DNA of 42,958 nucleotides from a virus, in the IMG/VR virus record IMGVR_UViG_3300046683_000382, positions 1 through 42,958 of that record. One strand, 5' to 3'. This document shows, piece after piece, positions 30,016-38,643 of this stretch (the stretch's first letter is position 1; each line of letters opens with the position of its first letter). The notes beneath the pieces are model-generated. The model was given only the letters and a program-made list of their open reading frames with translations. It was not told the origin of the DNA and searched no databases. The position numbers and the translations under genes were made by a program.

Positions 30016-30527
30016 TGCCCAGAGGTCCAAGCCACAAGACCCTTTCCTCGGAGTACTACCCCCACCCCGGGGTATTTCTCGCGCAGCAAGGGGGCGCCCC
30101 TCCCGGCATCACCCCGGGCACGGGCTCGGGGGCCTGGTATCAGCAGATCACGGTGCTGTCGGCCTCCGCATCGAGGCTCGCGGCTCTTCTTTCCGGAGCG
30201 ATCATCCCCCAGGTCATGGACGAGCAGTCGGTTCTTTCGTCCTATTCCGCGTCCTCGGCGCTGAACCTGCGCCCCCCGTACCACGTTTTCTTCCAGCTTC
30301 TCGCGGGCGCCACCAATCTCGTCTATCTGACCTGGGACAACGTGACGACTCCGGTCGCGGGCTCGGTCGGCATGGAACTCCAGAAGGGGACGATCTACGT
30401 TTTCGAGAACGCCAGAAACCTTCTGACCGCCAAGGGCTCCGGAATCCAGCAAGTCAACGCGGGATCGGCCTTCCAGTTGATCGCGTCCACGGCCCCGCAG
30501 ACCATGAACGTCTGGTTCTCGGATTAA
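30015..30527 (+). CDS. Virion-associated beta-rich protein
   Basis: The product has 170 residues from ATG 30015; a longer upstream frame is the shadow of other genes. The C-terminal part (AGSVGMELQKGTIYVFENARN, abridged here, then TAPQTMNVWFSD) resembles small decoration or fibre-accessory proteins. The role is inferred from position only. Confidence 0.5.
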   Translation: MPRGPSHKTLSSEYYPHPGVFLAQQGGAPPGITPGTGSGAWYQQITVLSASASRLAALLSGAIIPQVMDEQSVLSSYSASSALNLRPPYHVFFQLLAGATNLVYLTWDNVTTPVAGSVGMELQKGTIYVFENARNLLTAKGSGIQQVNAGSAFQLIASTAPQTMNVWFSD

Positions 30528-30530
30528 CCG

Positions 30531-31343
30531 ATGGGACTTCTGATCTATGGCTCCGGTTCCGGTGGTGGGGGAGGCGGCTCCCCTTACGGCGGTGCGCTCA
30601 ATCCCTCTGGGCAGCTTGCGTTTTCCCCGTCCGGACAGGGTGGCCAAAGCTACGTATCGACCTCCAACAGCGCGACACTCAATCCTGCAAATGCACTCTC
30701 TATTTCGGCATGGGTGCAGACGTGGCCGTCGCTGGTTGCAACAAACGGTCTCGGAATCGTTTCGAGGGGAGACGGGACCGCCACCGGGGCATGGGGAAAT
30801 CAGCCGTATTTCATGATTATTTCCGCCGGTCCTCCCCTGATCGTGAATTGTGGACTGAACGCCGCCGGGGCCGCTATTGGGGTGGTCGCGGCTGCCCCGA
30901 TCCCTGCCGGGGGATGGCACCATATCCTGATGGCCTACGACAAGGTTAACCTGAAGGTTTATGTTGACAACGTGCTTCGTGTGACGACGGCGTTCTCAAC
31001 GTCGATTACATCGAGCGCCGTTCTCACCTACATTGGAACGTGGTATAGCCTCGTGGCAACCCGCTGTTTCTTCGGGAGAATTTTTGATGTTCGCATCTGG
31101 AACTCAACACTTCTCCAGGCCGACTGCACGGGGCTGTATAGCTCCGGTCTTTCCGGGTCAAATCTCGTGACCCCGATTCAGCCGGGAAGCCTCGTCGGCT
31201 GGTGGAAGTTGAACGATTTCACCCCCGGGCAGACCGGCGCCGTTCCAACGACAGCCGCTGATTCATCCGGGAATGGTTTCACGGGAACGCTCGCGGGTAC
31301 GGACAAGCCGATGTGGCTGGCCGGATCGAATCTCCTGTTCTGA
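30531..31343 (+). CDS. LamG-like (concanavalin fold) receptor-binding candidate
   Basis: The product has 270 residues. A Gly-rich start (GSGSGGGGGGS) precedes a LamG_3-type jelly-roll: NALSISAWVQTW, then GGWHHILMAYDKVNLKVYVDN, then GRIFDVRIWNSTL, and a final LVGWWKLND...DSSGNGFTGTL motif typical of sugar-binding LamG modules. Such domains in tail proteins usually contact host surface glycans. The neighbours upstream and downstream are other tail-like proteins. Confidence 0.72.
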   Translation: MGLLIYGSGSGGGGGGSPYGGALNPSGQLAFSPSGQGGQSYVSTSNSATLNPANALSISAWVQTWPSLVATNGLGIVSRGDGTATGAWGNQPYFMIISAGPPLIVNCGLNAAGAAIGVVAAAPIPAGGWHHILMAYDKVNLKVYVDNVLRVTTAFSTSITSSAVLTYIGTWYSLVATRCFFGRIFDVRIWNSTLLQADCTGLYSSGLSGSNLVTPIQPGSLVGWWKLNDFTPGQTGAVPTTAADSSGNGFTGTLAGTDKPMWLAGSNLLF

Positions 31344-31353
31344 CGAGGATGCG

Positions 31354-31785
31354 ATGGGACTGAAATCCTACGGAAACAACGCCGCCACCGCCGCACCGGC
31401 AATCCCGCTTACCCAAGCGGCGGTTCTTCCGTTTTCGGGGAACCTGAAATCCGCGCTCATGAACTCGACTTCCGACCAGCCGATCGCCATCGCGATCCCC
31501 GCAGGCGCGGTCGCCTACTACATCGACAGGATCGTCGTCACCAACGCCTCGACGTCCTTGACGACAGCAGCGGGAGGCATCTACACGGCAACCGCCAAGG
31601 GCGGGACGATCATCGTCGCGGCGGCGCAGACCTACGCTGCCCTGACCAATGGAGCCAAGACGCTCGTTCTGACCCTGAACAACACCGACCGCCGCACGGA
31701 AGCAATCCTCTATCTTTCCCTGACGACGGGTCAGGGTGTGGCGGCAACGGCTGATTTCTACGTGGAAATCTGGCCCCTGACATAG
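31354..31785 (+). CDS. Virion-associated small beta-rich protein
   Basis: The product has 143 residues from ATG 31354, with GAGGAT upstream. It is Ala/Thr-rich with alternating strands (AVAYYIDRIVVTNASTSL, then TLVLTLNNTDRRTEAILYLSL), like small tail or decoration proteins. No family is assigned. Confidence 0.5.
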   Translation: MGLKSYGNNAATAAPAIPLTQAAVLPFSGNLKSALMNSTSDQPIAIAIPAGAVAYYIDRIVVTNASTSLTTAAGGIYTATAKGGTIIVAAAQTYAALTNGAKTLVLTLNNTDRRTEAILYLSLTTGQGVAATADFYVEIWPLT

Positions 31786-31794
31786 GAGGAACCC

Positions 31795-31950
31795 ATGACG
31801 GTTTCAGTCGGTATCGTGGCTCTTCTGGCTCTGGGTGGAATCATCGGCGGCGCGATGGGCGCGGCCAAGAACGTCGTCGCCTACGTCGGGATCGGCGTCT
31901 GCCTCGTGGCGGTCGCGGTTCTTATCCTCGTGGCGGGAGGGGCAAAGTAG
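31795..31950 (+). CDS. Two-helix membrane protein, holin candidate
   Basis: The product has 51 residues from ATG 31795, preceded by AGGAGGA. It consists of two hydrophobic helices (VGIVALLALGGIIGGAMGA, and VVAYVGIGVCLVAVAVLILV) joined by a short polar AKN turn and ended by a Lys. Size and topology fit class II or small holins, and no other protein in the window fits better. A general membrane role is possible. No endolysin was recognised beside it. Confidence 0.5.
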   Translation: MTVSVGIVALLALGGIIGGAMGAAKNVVAYVGIGVCLVAVAVLILVAGGAK

Positions 31951-33198
31951 ATGACCCCGATCGCTTCGCATTCGACCCCCTTCCCGAACTCTCCCTGGGG
32001 ATTCGTGGCGTCCTTCCACAACGGACGGCGATCCAAGACGCTTTACTTCCGGGGTCACTACGGCCTCTTCGGGGTCGGCCTGGCAAACCCGATGGCGCCC
32101 GTCATGCGGCACTTCCCCATGTCCTACCGGGACGTTCCTCCGGGACCGCTCCCGCCGCATCCCGGTGGGGGGGATTTCTGGCCGGGACCGGCTGACTTCT
32201 CGATCGCCGATGGTCCCTCGGGCGCGGTTCGCGCCGCCGTCGGTTTTACTCCTGTCGCTGACGCGATGGGGTGCCAGGCGGTCAAAATGTCGGCGGGCGG
32301 CGTTGCCTCCATCGGTCAGCAGGTGGCAGAGGATCAAACGATTGCCTTTACCGCCTCGACGTTCTTGAAATCCGGCAAGCAGTTCGGCTACTACGTCCAG
32401 AACAAGGTGTTCTACGGCTTTGACATGACGACGCTTCCGGGCAACGTCAACCTCCCGTATCTGCCGGTCACCCAGATCAACACGGCGGCAAACCTGATTA
32501 ACTTCGAAGCGATCGGGGACACGAGCTTCGATCGGTTCATGGTCCTCCTGACCTCCGAATCGAACAACACGCAGCGCGCCATCCGGATCGCCAGATTGAA
32601 CGACGATGGGACGCTCACGGTTCTGCCTTCGTTCGTTCTCCTGACCACCTCAAGCGAACCGGGACCTGGCCCCGTCGTCACGGCCATGTGGAACGGCTCG
32701 ACGTACACGATTGCCGTCCTGCTCAAAAACGGCGTCAACATCTTCCACTTCGACGGAACGACGCTCACCCACACCAACGTCCTGCCGCATCCGGCGGCAT
32801 CCCCCTACTACTCCGTCGTCACGCCGTCGATTGCGCCTCCTGCCTCGATCCTTCTCTGCGGTCGAGCCAACGGGGACGTTGACGTCTGGACGGGGGCCGG
32901 TTCCGGCGCACCCTCCAACTTCGGGACGGCTGCGAGGCCGGTGAACTACCTGAACGGATTCGGCGCCTGGATCGACCCTCTCGCTCCGGCGGTCCTCTAC
33001 ACCTATCGGGTCACGACTCCCGACGGACTCACCTATTTCCTGGTCTCCGAGTCGTGGTCTGTTCCCGGCGGGACGCCGCCCCCGGTCGATCCCCACGCGG
33101 CGGACCTCGTGACCCTCAAGACCGCTGTCGCCGCTGCGACGATCTCGACCGAAGCCGTGGCGCCGTGCAAGACATTTCTGGCGGCAATGGGAGTGTGA
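31951..33198 (+). CDS. Beta-propeller-like tail protein
   Basis: The product has 415 residues, starting directly after the previous TAG. A Pro-rich linker near 60-80 separates a short N-terminal domain (GFVASFHNGRRSKTLYFRGHY) from repeated strands of the type RAIRIARLNDDGTLTVLPS, FHFDGTTLTHTNVLP and CGRANGDVDVWTGAG. The C-terminus is a short Ala-rich helix. It is probably a tail or appendage protein; no enzyme motif is seen. Confidence 0.45.
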   Translation: MTPIASHSTPFPNSPWGFVASFHNGRRSKTLYFRGHYGLFGVGLANPMAPVMRHFPMSYRDVPPGPLPPHPGGGDFWPGPADFSIADGPSGAVRAAVGFTPVADAMGCQAVKMSAGGVASIGQQVAEDQTIAFTASTFLKSGKQFGYYVQNKVFYGFDMTTLPGNVNLPYLPVTQINTAANLINFEAIGDTSFDRFMVLLTSESNNTQRAIRIARLNDDGTLTVLPSFVLLTTSSEPGPGPVVTAMWNGSTYTIAVLLKNGVNIFHFDGTTLTHTNVLPHPAASPYYSVVTPSIAPPASILLCGRANGDVDVWTGAGSGAPSNFGTAARPVNYLNGFGAWIDPLAPAVLYTYRVTTPDGLTYFLVSESWSVPGGTPPPVDPHAADLVTLKTAVAAATISTEAVAPCKTFLAAMGV

Positions 33199-33897
33199 GT
33201 GGCTGCCCGTCGAGGCCAGAAGAGTTCTTTGAGGACGATTCATCAAGTCGTTTGCGCATTTCTCATTTGCCTGGTCTCGATGGGCTGTCAAATCAACGGA
33301 CCGCTGATTACTTTCGAAAGGAACAAGAAAATGGCCACGAAGTCAGACGCACCCCGCCCCTCCCCCAAGCCCCCCGGCGGTAGCGCCGTCGATCCGGACT
33401 ACGGCAAGCCCGTCGGTCCGGGCGATCCGGTCGATCCGGGGTACGGTAGGCCGGTAGGCCCCGGCGACCCCGGCTACGACAAGCCGGTCGGTCCGGGGGA
33501 CCCCGACTACGGCAAGCCCATCGGAGGCCACCCGTCCCACCCGATCGCGGGTGGCGGTGCCGGGGGTCATCCTGCCAACCCGATCGCCGGGACCGGCGGA
33601 AGGCCGTCCACGCAGCCGGTTCCCCCGGGCGGCTCCGGCGGGACCCCGACCCACCCGATGGCCCCCGGGGGTTCCGCCGAGCCCAAGGAGATCGACTACT
33701 CGATTCCGGCGACGATGCGGATTCTCCAGGAGGGATGCAAGGACGCGCCGCACGTCATCACCTTCGTTCAGGCGTGCTACGACGCGATCGTGGCCAACAG
33801 GAGCGAGACCCCGGCGTCTGATATCGGGATGGATATCGTGTACGGCACCTTCCCGACCTACAAGGCTCTCATCAAGCAGTTGGAAACCGAGGTCTGA
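33199..33897 (+). CDS. Pro/Gly-repeat protein, possible lipoprotein
   Basis: The product has 232 residues if started at GTG 33199, with GGGAG upstream, directly after the previous stop. The N-terminus then has basic residues, a hydrophobic core (VVCAFLICLVSMGC) and a Cys at a lipobox-like place. Starting at ATG 33331, also with a ribosome-binding site, would remove this. Residues from about 64 carry four repeats of the type YGKPVGPGDP, then a Gly/Pro-rich stretch, and a helical C-terminal domain (ATMRILQEGCKDAPHVITFV). A lipoprotein in the lysis region would fit an outer spanin, but the Pro/Gly content is unusual. Confidence 0.45.
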   Translation: MAARRGQKSSLRTIHQVVCAFLICLVSMGCQINGPLITFERNKKMATKSDAPRPSPKPPGGSAVDPDYGKPVGPGDPVDPGYGRPVGPGDPGYDKPVGPGDPDYGKPIGGHPSHPIAGGGAGGHPANPIAGTGGRPSTQPVPPGGSGGTPTHPMAPGGSAEPKEIDYSIPATMRILQEGCKDAPHVITFVQACYDAIVANRSETPASDIGMDIVYGTFPTYKALIKQLETEV

Positions 33898-34319
33898 TGC
33901 ACTTCGAAGCCCACACCGCGCCCCACTCGGATCAGCGTTACGAGACGGTCGGAGACTGGAAGCTCGTGGACGAGTCGATTCTCGTGAAGGTGTCGGAAAT
34001 GGGGAACTCCGATTGGGAGTTCCTGGTGGCGATCCACGAACTCGTGGAAGCCTATTCCTGCGCCAAGTTCGGAGTGACCGAAGAGGACGTGACCGATTTC
34101 GATATCGCGTATGAGCGCGATCGGGCAGAGGGGGACGTCTCCGAGCCAGGAGACTCCCCCGCAGCCCCCTACCAGAAGCACCACCAATTCGCCTCTATCA
34201 TCGAGCGTCTGCTTGCCGTCCACCTGGGGGTGAACTGGCAGGAGTACGAGGCGAAGATCAATTCGCTCTCAAGCGAAGCAGGCGAAGCAAAGGAAGAAGA
34301 TGCCAACGATCAGGCGTAA
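33897..34319 (+). CDS. Conserved phage protein with HELVE motif
   Basis: The product has 140 residues, coupled by TGATG. Features are a strand start (WKLVDESILVKVSEMGN), the helix AIHELVEAYSCAKFG with an H-E-x-x-E arrangement, then DFDIAYERDRAEGD and HHQFASIIERLLAVHLG. This layout recurs in many phages near terminase genes. The histidine and acidic residues could bind metal, but no activity is known to me. Confidence 0.6.
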   Translation: MHFEAHTAPHSDQRYETVGDWKLVDESILVKVSEMGNSDWEFLVAIHELVEAYSCAKFGVTEEDVTDFDIAYERDRAEGDVSEPGDSPAAPYQKHHQFASIIERLLAVHLGVNWQEYEAKINSLSSEAGEAKEEDANDQA

Positions 34320-34980
34320 GCCCCGGGCCAGAGACAAGAGGAAGAGGAAGGCTCTTCGGGGGGCCTCGGCCTACGGGCACGTTCGAAAGAACCCGCTCTC
34401 GATCACGATGACCCACATCAACGGGAGGGTCCGCTACATTCATTGCGTCGGCGTCGAAGAGACCACCGAGGACTTCCGGGTAAAGATCACCATGCACGAT
34501 CGGGTCTCCGGCGTCCGGAACCTGATTGAAATTTTCGAGAAGTCCGAGTGGGCGATCAAGCGAGACCTCCGGTCGGAACTCGATTTCGCGAGGAAGGAAA
34601 TCGAGCGCCTGAAGCAGTTCCAGCCCAGAGTCGTCGCAACCGCCGAAGTCGCTCCCGTCGAAGCCCCTTTCGAGCCTCGCAAAACTTCGGGCAGGGCGGT
34701 CGATCCCAAGCCCCTGATCGGAATGGACGAGAAGGACAACGAGGATCGGGTCAAGGAGCTGATCGGTGATCCCTTGGACACCCGCAAGGGCGAGTACAAC
34801 GCGATGGACCCGAAGAATTGGGAGCAGCCCATCGAGCTGACCATTGACCCGAAGATGATGGTCGAGAAGGAATTCGCAGTCAGGGAGATCGAGAACAAGG
34901 CCAAGCAACGTCGCGCCCGGGCGCAGCTCCAGTTGAGCCCCGAAAAGGCGGGGGCGGGGTTTACCCCCGATTGGTCGTAG
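34300..34980 (+). CDS. Hypothetical protein, positional small-terminase candidate
   Basis: The product has 226 residues, overlapping the previous gene by 20 bases and ending directly before the large terminase. A very basic N-terminus (RRKPRARDKRKRKAL) precedes a compact domain and a helix (KSEWAIKRDLRSELDFARKE) and a charged C-terminal helix. DNA binding is plausible. The small-terminase suggestion rests on position only; no helix-turn-helix is evident. Confidence 0.4.
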   Translation: MPTIRRKPRARDKRKRKALRGASAYGHVRKNPLSITMTHINGRVRYIHCVGVEETTEDFRVKITMHDRVSGVRNLIEIFEKSEWAIKRDLRSELDFARKEIERLKQFQPRVVATAEVAPVEAPFEPRKTSGRAVDPKPLIGMDEKDNEDRVKELIGDPLDTRKGEYNAMDPKNWEQPIELTIDPKMMVEKEFAVREIENKAKQRRARAQLQLSPEKAGAGFTPDWS

Positions 34981-36570
34981 ATGGCGCCAAGCAACGTCAC
35001 GCCGTTTGCGGAAAGGAAGATCAAGGGACGCCCGACCAACGCCGAGCGCGGCCTTCGTGATCTCTTCTACTTCGCCCGCGAGATCATGGGCTTCGATGCG
35101 CTCGCAACCGAGCCGCACGAGGCCATCTGCGAACAACTCGCCAAGCGTTTTGCCTTGGCGCCCGACGGCCTGAACCAAGCCCTCATCATTCCCCGTGACC
35201 ACCTGAAATCAACCCTGGGCCGCGCCCTCTGCTTGTGGCTCTTTACCCGTCACGCGTGTCTGGAAAACGACCTGGAATTCCGTGTATTGATCGACACCTC
35301 GACGCTCACTCTTTCGAAGAAGGACATTCGTTTTCTCGAAACGCAGTTCTCTTCGAACAAGCTCTACCGCACCCTGTACGGCGATTTCTACGGGGTGGGC
35401 GACGGGTTCACCGAACGGCAGATTTACGTCAAGGGCAGGGCTCGCAGCGGAGTCGTGATCGAGCCCAACTTCATGGCCTCCGGAATCAAGGCCGAGGTCA
35501 CGGGACTCCACTTCGATCTGATCTGGCCCGACGATCTGTCGTCGGAGCAGACGGCCTACTCCAAGCACATGAGGGAGAAGGTCATCGACCACTACGAGAA
35601 CCTTCTTTCCCTTCTGTCGGAGGGCGGGACCGTGTTCTATACGGCGACCCCGTGGCACGACGGGGACCTGACGGGATTCATCCGGAGGAACGATGCCGCC
35701 CGTCTTGAGTCGGGGGACAAGCCGATCTACTCGGTGATCTTCCGGCCCTGCTACAACGATGACGGGTCCGCGCTCTTTCCTTCCCGCTGGCCGGTCGAGG
35801 CGCTGGAAAAGAAGAAGGCGTCGCTCCGGGCATGGAAGTGGTCGTCGCAGTACTTGCTCAATCCCGTCCGCCCGGAGGACTCGATCCCCTTCGACAAGAC
35901 GGAAATGTACATTCCCCGGGACAGGTTCCCGGAGAAACTGCGCCTCCGGACGATGACGATCGATCCCAACTTCCGCCACGACGACCAGGAGTCGGGCGAC
36001 AACGGGGCATTCATCGTCGGTGGGTTCGATCGGTACATGAAGTGGTGGGGCATCGACGTCAAGCTCGCCCCGTACACGGCGGAGCAATTTCTGAACACCT
36101 TTTTCGAAATGGTCGATACCTGGAAGCCGCAGCTCGTGAAGATCGAAGAGAAATTCGCGTCCTTCATCAATTTCACCCTGCGCGAGCGGGCCATGAGGGA
36201 AAAGCGTATTCTTCCCCGCATCTATCTGATCCGGAGGGACAATGAAGGAAAGCTCCAGCGGTACTCCAATCTCCACCCCTTGTTCGCCTCCCGCTCCATC
36301 CATTTCGCGGACGAACTCACCCCCGACGTCAAGGCCGAGATCGAGGACGAGCTTGAGCGAGTTGGAACGTCTCGCTTTGACGACTTCCTTGACGCCCTGT
36401 CAGACCAGTTCCGTGACGTCAACCCGTCGAACGCTGCCGACGAGGATGCCTTCGGTCAGCCGGAAGAGCGCCGAAGCGAAGGACTCGTCCCGGGGATGAT
36501 GCATCCGGCGACCGACCTTGAAATGTGGGAGAAGTTCTACACGAAAGACGAAGGCCCAACGTGGTCATGA
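34981..36570 (+). CDS. terL: Terminase large subunit
   Basis: The product has 529 residues, starting directly after the previous TAG. The ATPase has a deviant Walker A at 71-78 (PRDHLKST), Walker B at 178-185 (FDLIWPDD, with Asp-Asp in place of Asp-Glu) and a coupling motif TATPW at 221-225. The RNase H-like nuclease begins at TMTIDPN (Asp328) and ends with FDDFLDALSDQ. This matches the Terminase_6 type. The protein packages DNA into the prohead through the portal encoded next (ATGA overlap). Confidence 0.92.
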   Translation: MAPSNVTPFAERKIKGRPTNAERGLRDLFYFAREIMGFDALATEPHEAICEQLAKRFALAPDGLNQALIIPRDHLKSTLGRALCLWLFTRHACLENDLEFRVLIDTSTLTLSKKDIRFLETQFSSNKLYRTLYGDFYGVGDGFTERQIYVKGRARSGVVIEPNFMASGIKAEVTGLHFDLIWPDDLSSEQTAYSKHMREKVIDHYENLLSLLSEGGTVFYTATPWHDGDLTGFIRRNDAARLESGDKPIYSVIFRPCYNDDGSALFPSRWPVEALEKKKASLRAWKWSSQYLLNPVRPEDSIPFDKTEMYIPRDRFPEKLRLRTMTIDPNFRHDDQESGDNGAFIVGGFDRYMKWWGIDVKLAPYTAEQFLNTFFEMVDTWKPQLVKIEEKFASFINFTLRERAMREKRILPRIYLIRRDNEGKLQRYSNLHPLFASRSIHFADELTPDVKAEIEDELERVGTSRFDDFLDALSDQFRDVNPSNAADEDAFGQPEERRSEGLVPGMMHPATDLEMWEKFYTKDEGPTWS

Positions 36571-38474
36571 GCCCCAAGGACAAGAAGATCGAGCGGGAGG
36601 GCCAGGTCAACCTCCGGCGATCCCTTGCCCATCTGAAGAAATTCTCCCAGGGATGGAAAACCAACAAGAAGCTGATGTACGGAGCTACGGAGCTTGGCAC
36701 GGGCTACAACGGGATCGCCCACGCCTACGGCCTCTTCCGTTCGCTCGTGACGTCGATTCTCGTGGGCGTTCCGCGCCCCTATTTCGAAAACACCGCATCC
36801 CCCGCCCATCCTCTCGCGCTTCTTCTGGGCGATGCGGTCTGGTACGACTTCAAGATCGGGCGCCTGCGCGACCGGCTGGTCAAGGCTCTCTGGCAGACCT
36901 TCCCCTATGGCTTGGGGATCATCGGGGAGCAGATGGAGACCAACAAGGTCCCCACCTACGACAAGGACAAGAAGGCCGACGGCGGATCACTCATCGACGG
37001 TCAGCGGTACTTCTGGAAGAATGTGCCCGGAAAAGACACGACGTTTGACCCGGACGGATTCCAGATCGACTTGGATGACCACCGCTTCATCAACGTCGCC
37101 TACTACAAGACCGTCACCGAGATTGAAGAGGACAAGACCTACTTCAACAAGGAAAAGATCGATGATTTCCCCAGGGCCAACGAGACGTCCGACACCGACA
37201 GGAACCGCTACTTCAACCTGGGTGAGGTGGACAAATCCAACGAGGACAACCCCGCCTTCCACCAGATCAAAATCTGGCGGCAGTACGACCGCGTGGACGA
37301 GAAGATCAAGGATTTCGCAGACCACGACAAGCGCCTGATTCGCGTGGAGCCGTGGCCGGTTCCGGTCAAGATTCAGGGCATCCTCCAGTTCCCGGTCCGG
37401 ATTCTGGCCATGAATACCGAGACCGACGACTTCTACCCGACCCCGGAAGTCGATCTCATCAAGCCGCAGCTCCGGGCTCTGATCCGGATGAACGACACGA
37501 TGATGACCGACATGACGACCAAACTTCGAAAGTACATTGGTCTCGCGCCGTACATGGACCAGGCCAAGATGGAGAAGCTGACAGCTCTCAATCAGCCCAA
37601 CTCCTTCATCGTCACGTCCAACGAGGACGTTCTGTCCTTGAAGTCCGAGGTTCCGAAGGTCGATTCCGCCGCCGACGTCGTTCACCGCATCCCGGATATC
37701 CAGGTGGACCCCCAGATTTTCGCGGGCATGGCGGAAGTCCGGACCCAGATTCAGCAGATCACCGCCTACGGCGCCGCCGAGCGCGGTGGGCTCCCGGCCA
37801 TCCGGTCTGCCAAGGAAGCCTCCCGCGTGGCCGAGGCTGCCCAGAAATCGATGCTCGGACGCCAGATGACGATGGAAGATACGGTGCGGGATATCGCCCT
37901 GTACCACGTCCTTTTGCTCAAGATTTCCTCGTCGGACGTCAATTCCGCAGAGCGGTACGTCCGTATCTCGGACAGGGCCGGTGCCTTGGTCGAGTGGAAG
38001 AAGTACCAGCCATCGGAAATCCCTGATGAGAAAGACCTTTTCTGCGATGTGTACATTGGATCGTCAACTCCGATGACACTTGATACTAAACGCGCCCAAG
38101 TCCTTCAGGAGATTGGGGTTATGGGTCCGATGCTCCAGAAGGAGGGTCTGCCCATCACGCCCTTGATCTACCGCTACGCGGAGGTCAATCAGGTCCGGGA
38201 CATTGACGAGCTGTTCAGAAACGCCAAGGGAGCCGCCAGGCTGGCCCTTGCCGCGCTGGTCAAGGCCGGTCAGATGGGCAAGGACGCGCCGCCGGAACTC
38301 TTGCTCAAGCCTATGATGGACCTGATCGGAGCCAACCTCTCCCAGATGGAGCAGCAGATGGTCATCGAAGCGATCAGGAATCCGCAGAAGGGCCTGGGCG
38401 GTGGCGGCGAGAACGCCGGAAGTCCGATGCCCGCCGGGGAGTCTCCCGGTACGGCCAACGCGGGCGTGTCATGA
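36567..38474 (+). CDS. Portal protein
   Basis: The product has 635 residues from ATG 36567, an ATGA overlap with terL. It is highly charged and helical, with LFRSLVTSILVGVPRPYFEN near the N-terminus, the LIRMNDTMMTDMTTKLRKY helix in the stem/crown region, AAERGGLPAIRSAKEASRVA, and a Gly/Ala/Pro-rich end. Length and order after terL fit podovirus-type portals, which form the dodecameric DNA channel. I assign it by context and general features rather than one signature motif. Confidence 0.85.
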   Translation: MSPKDKKIEREGQVNLRRSLAHLKKFSQGWKTNKKLMYGATELGTGYNGIAHAYGLFRSLVTSILVGVPRPYFENTASPAHPLALLLGDAVWYDFKIGRLRDRLVKALWQTFPYGLGIIGEQMETNKVPTYDKDKKADGGSLIDGQRYFWKNVPGKDTTFDPDGFQIDLDDHRFINVAYYKTVTEIEEDKTYFNKEKIDDFPRANETSDTDRNRYFNLGEVDKSNEDNPAFHQIKIWRQYDRVDEKIKDFADHDKRLIRVEPWPVPVKIQGILQFPVRILAMNTETDDFYPTPEVDLIKPQLRALIRMNDTMMTDMTTKLRKYIGLAPYMDQAKMEKLTALNQPNSFIVTSNEDVLSLKSEVPKVDSAADVVHRIPDIQVDPQIFAGMAEVRTQIQQITAYGAAERGGLPAIRSAKEASRVAEAAQKSMLGRQMTMEDTVRDIALYHVLLLKISSSDVNSAERYVRISDRAGALVEWKKYQPSEIPDEKDLFCDVYIGSSTPMTLDTKRAQVLQEIGVMGPMLQKEGLPITPLIYRYAEVNQVRDIDELFRNAKGAARLALAALVKAGQMGKDAPPELLLKPMMDLIGANLSQMEQQMVIEAIRNPQKGLGGGGENAGSPMPAGESPGTANAGVS

Positions 38475-38643
38475 TTTCCGCAGAGTTTTCCGCAGGATTT
38501 CCGCAGGATAAGTCCGTGTATTCATTGAGCAAACTCTACTTTTCCACAAGTTTTCCGCAGTCCTACGTACTCCTATTGAGAGAAGGGGTTATCTCTTATA
38601 GAAGTAGTAGGGGTGTGGAAAACTCGTTTTCTGCGGAAAACTC
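38475..38643. other. Intergenic cluster of TTTTCCRCA repeats, possible replication origin
   Basis: Seven related 8-9-mers lie in 169 bases: forward at 38475, 38486-38494, 38497-38505, 38540-38548 (TTTTCCACA) and 38551-38559; reversed at 38614-38622 (TGTGGAAAA) and 38632-38640. The two with ACA match the relaxed DnaA-box consensus TTWTNCACA; the others have CGCA. A 13-base inverted repeat (38483-38495 with 38631-38643) frames the cluster. The sequence is clearly less GC-rich than its flanks. It is the only clear gene gap inside the late unit. Confidence 0.6.
38576..38602 (+). promoter_or_regulatory. Possible promoter before the capsid module
   Basis: TTGAGA (38576-38581) is followed 15 bases later by TATAGA (38597-38602), or 17 bases later by TAGAAG. 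The spacing is not ideal, so this is tentative. It would drive the Zn-ribbon, scaffold and capsid genes from 38644. Confidence 0.35.
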
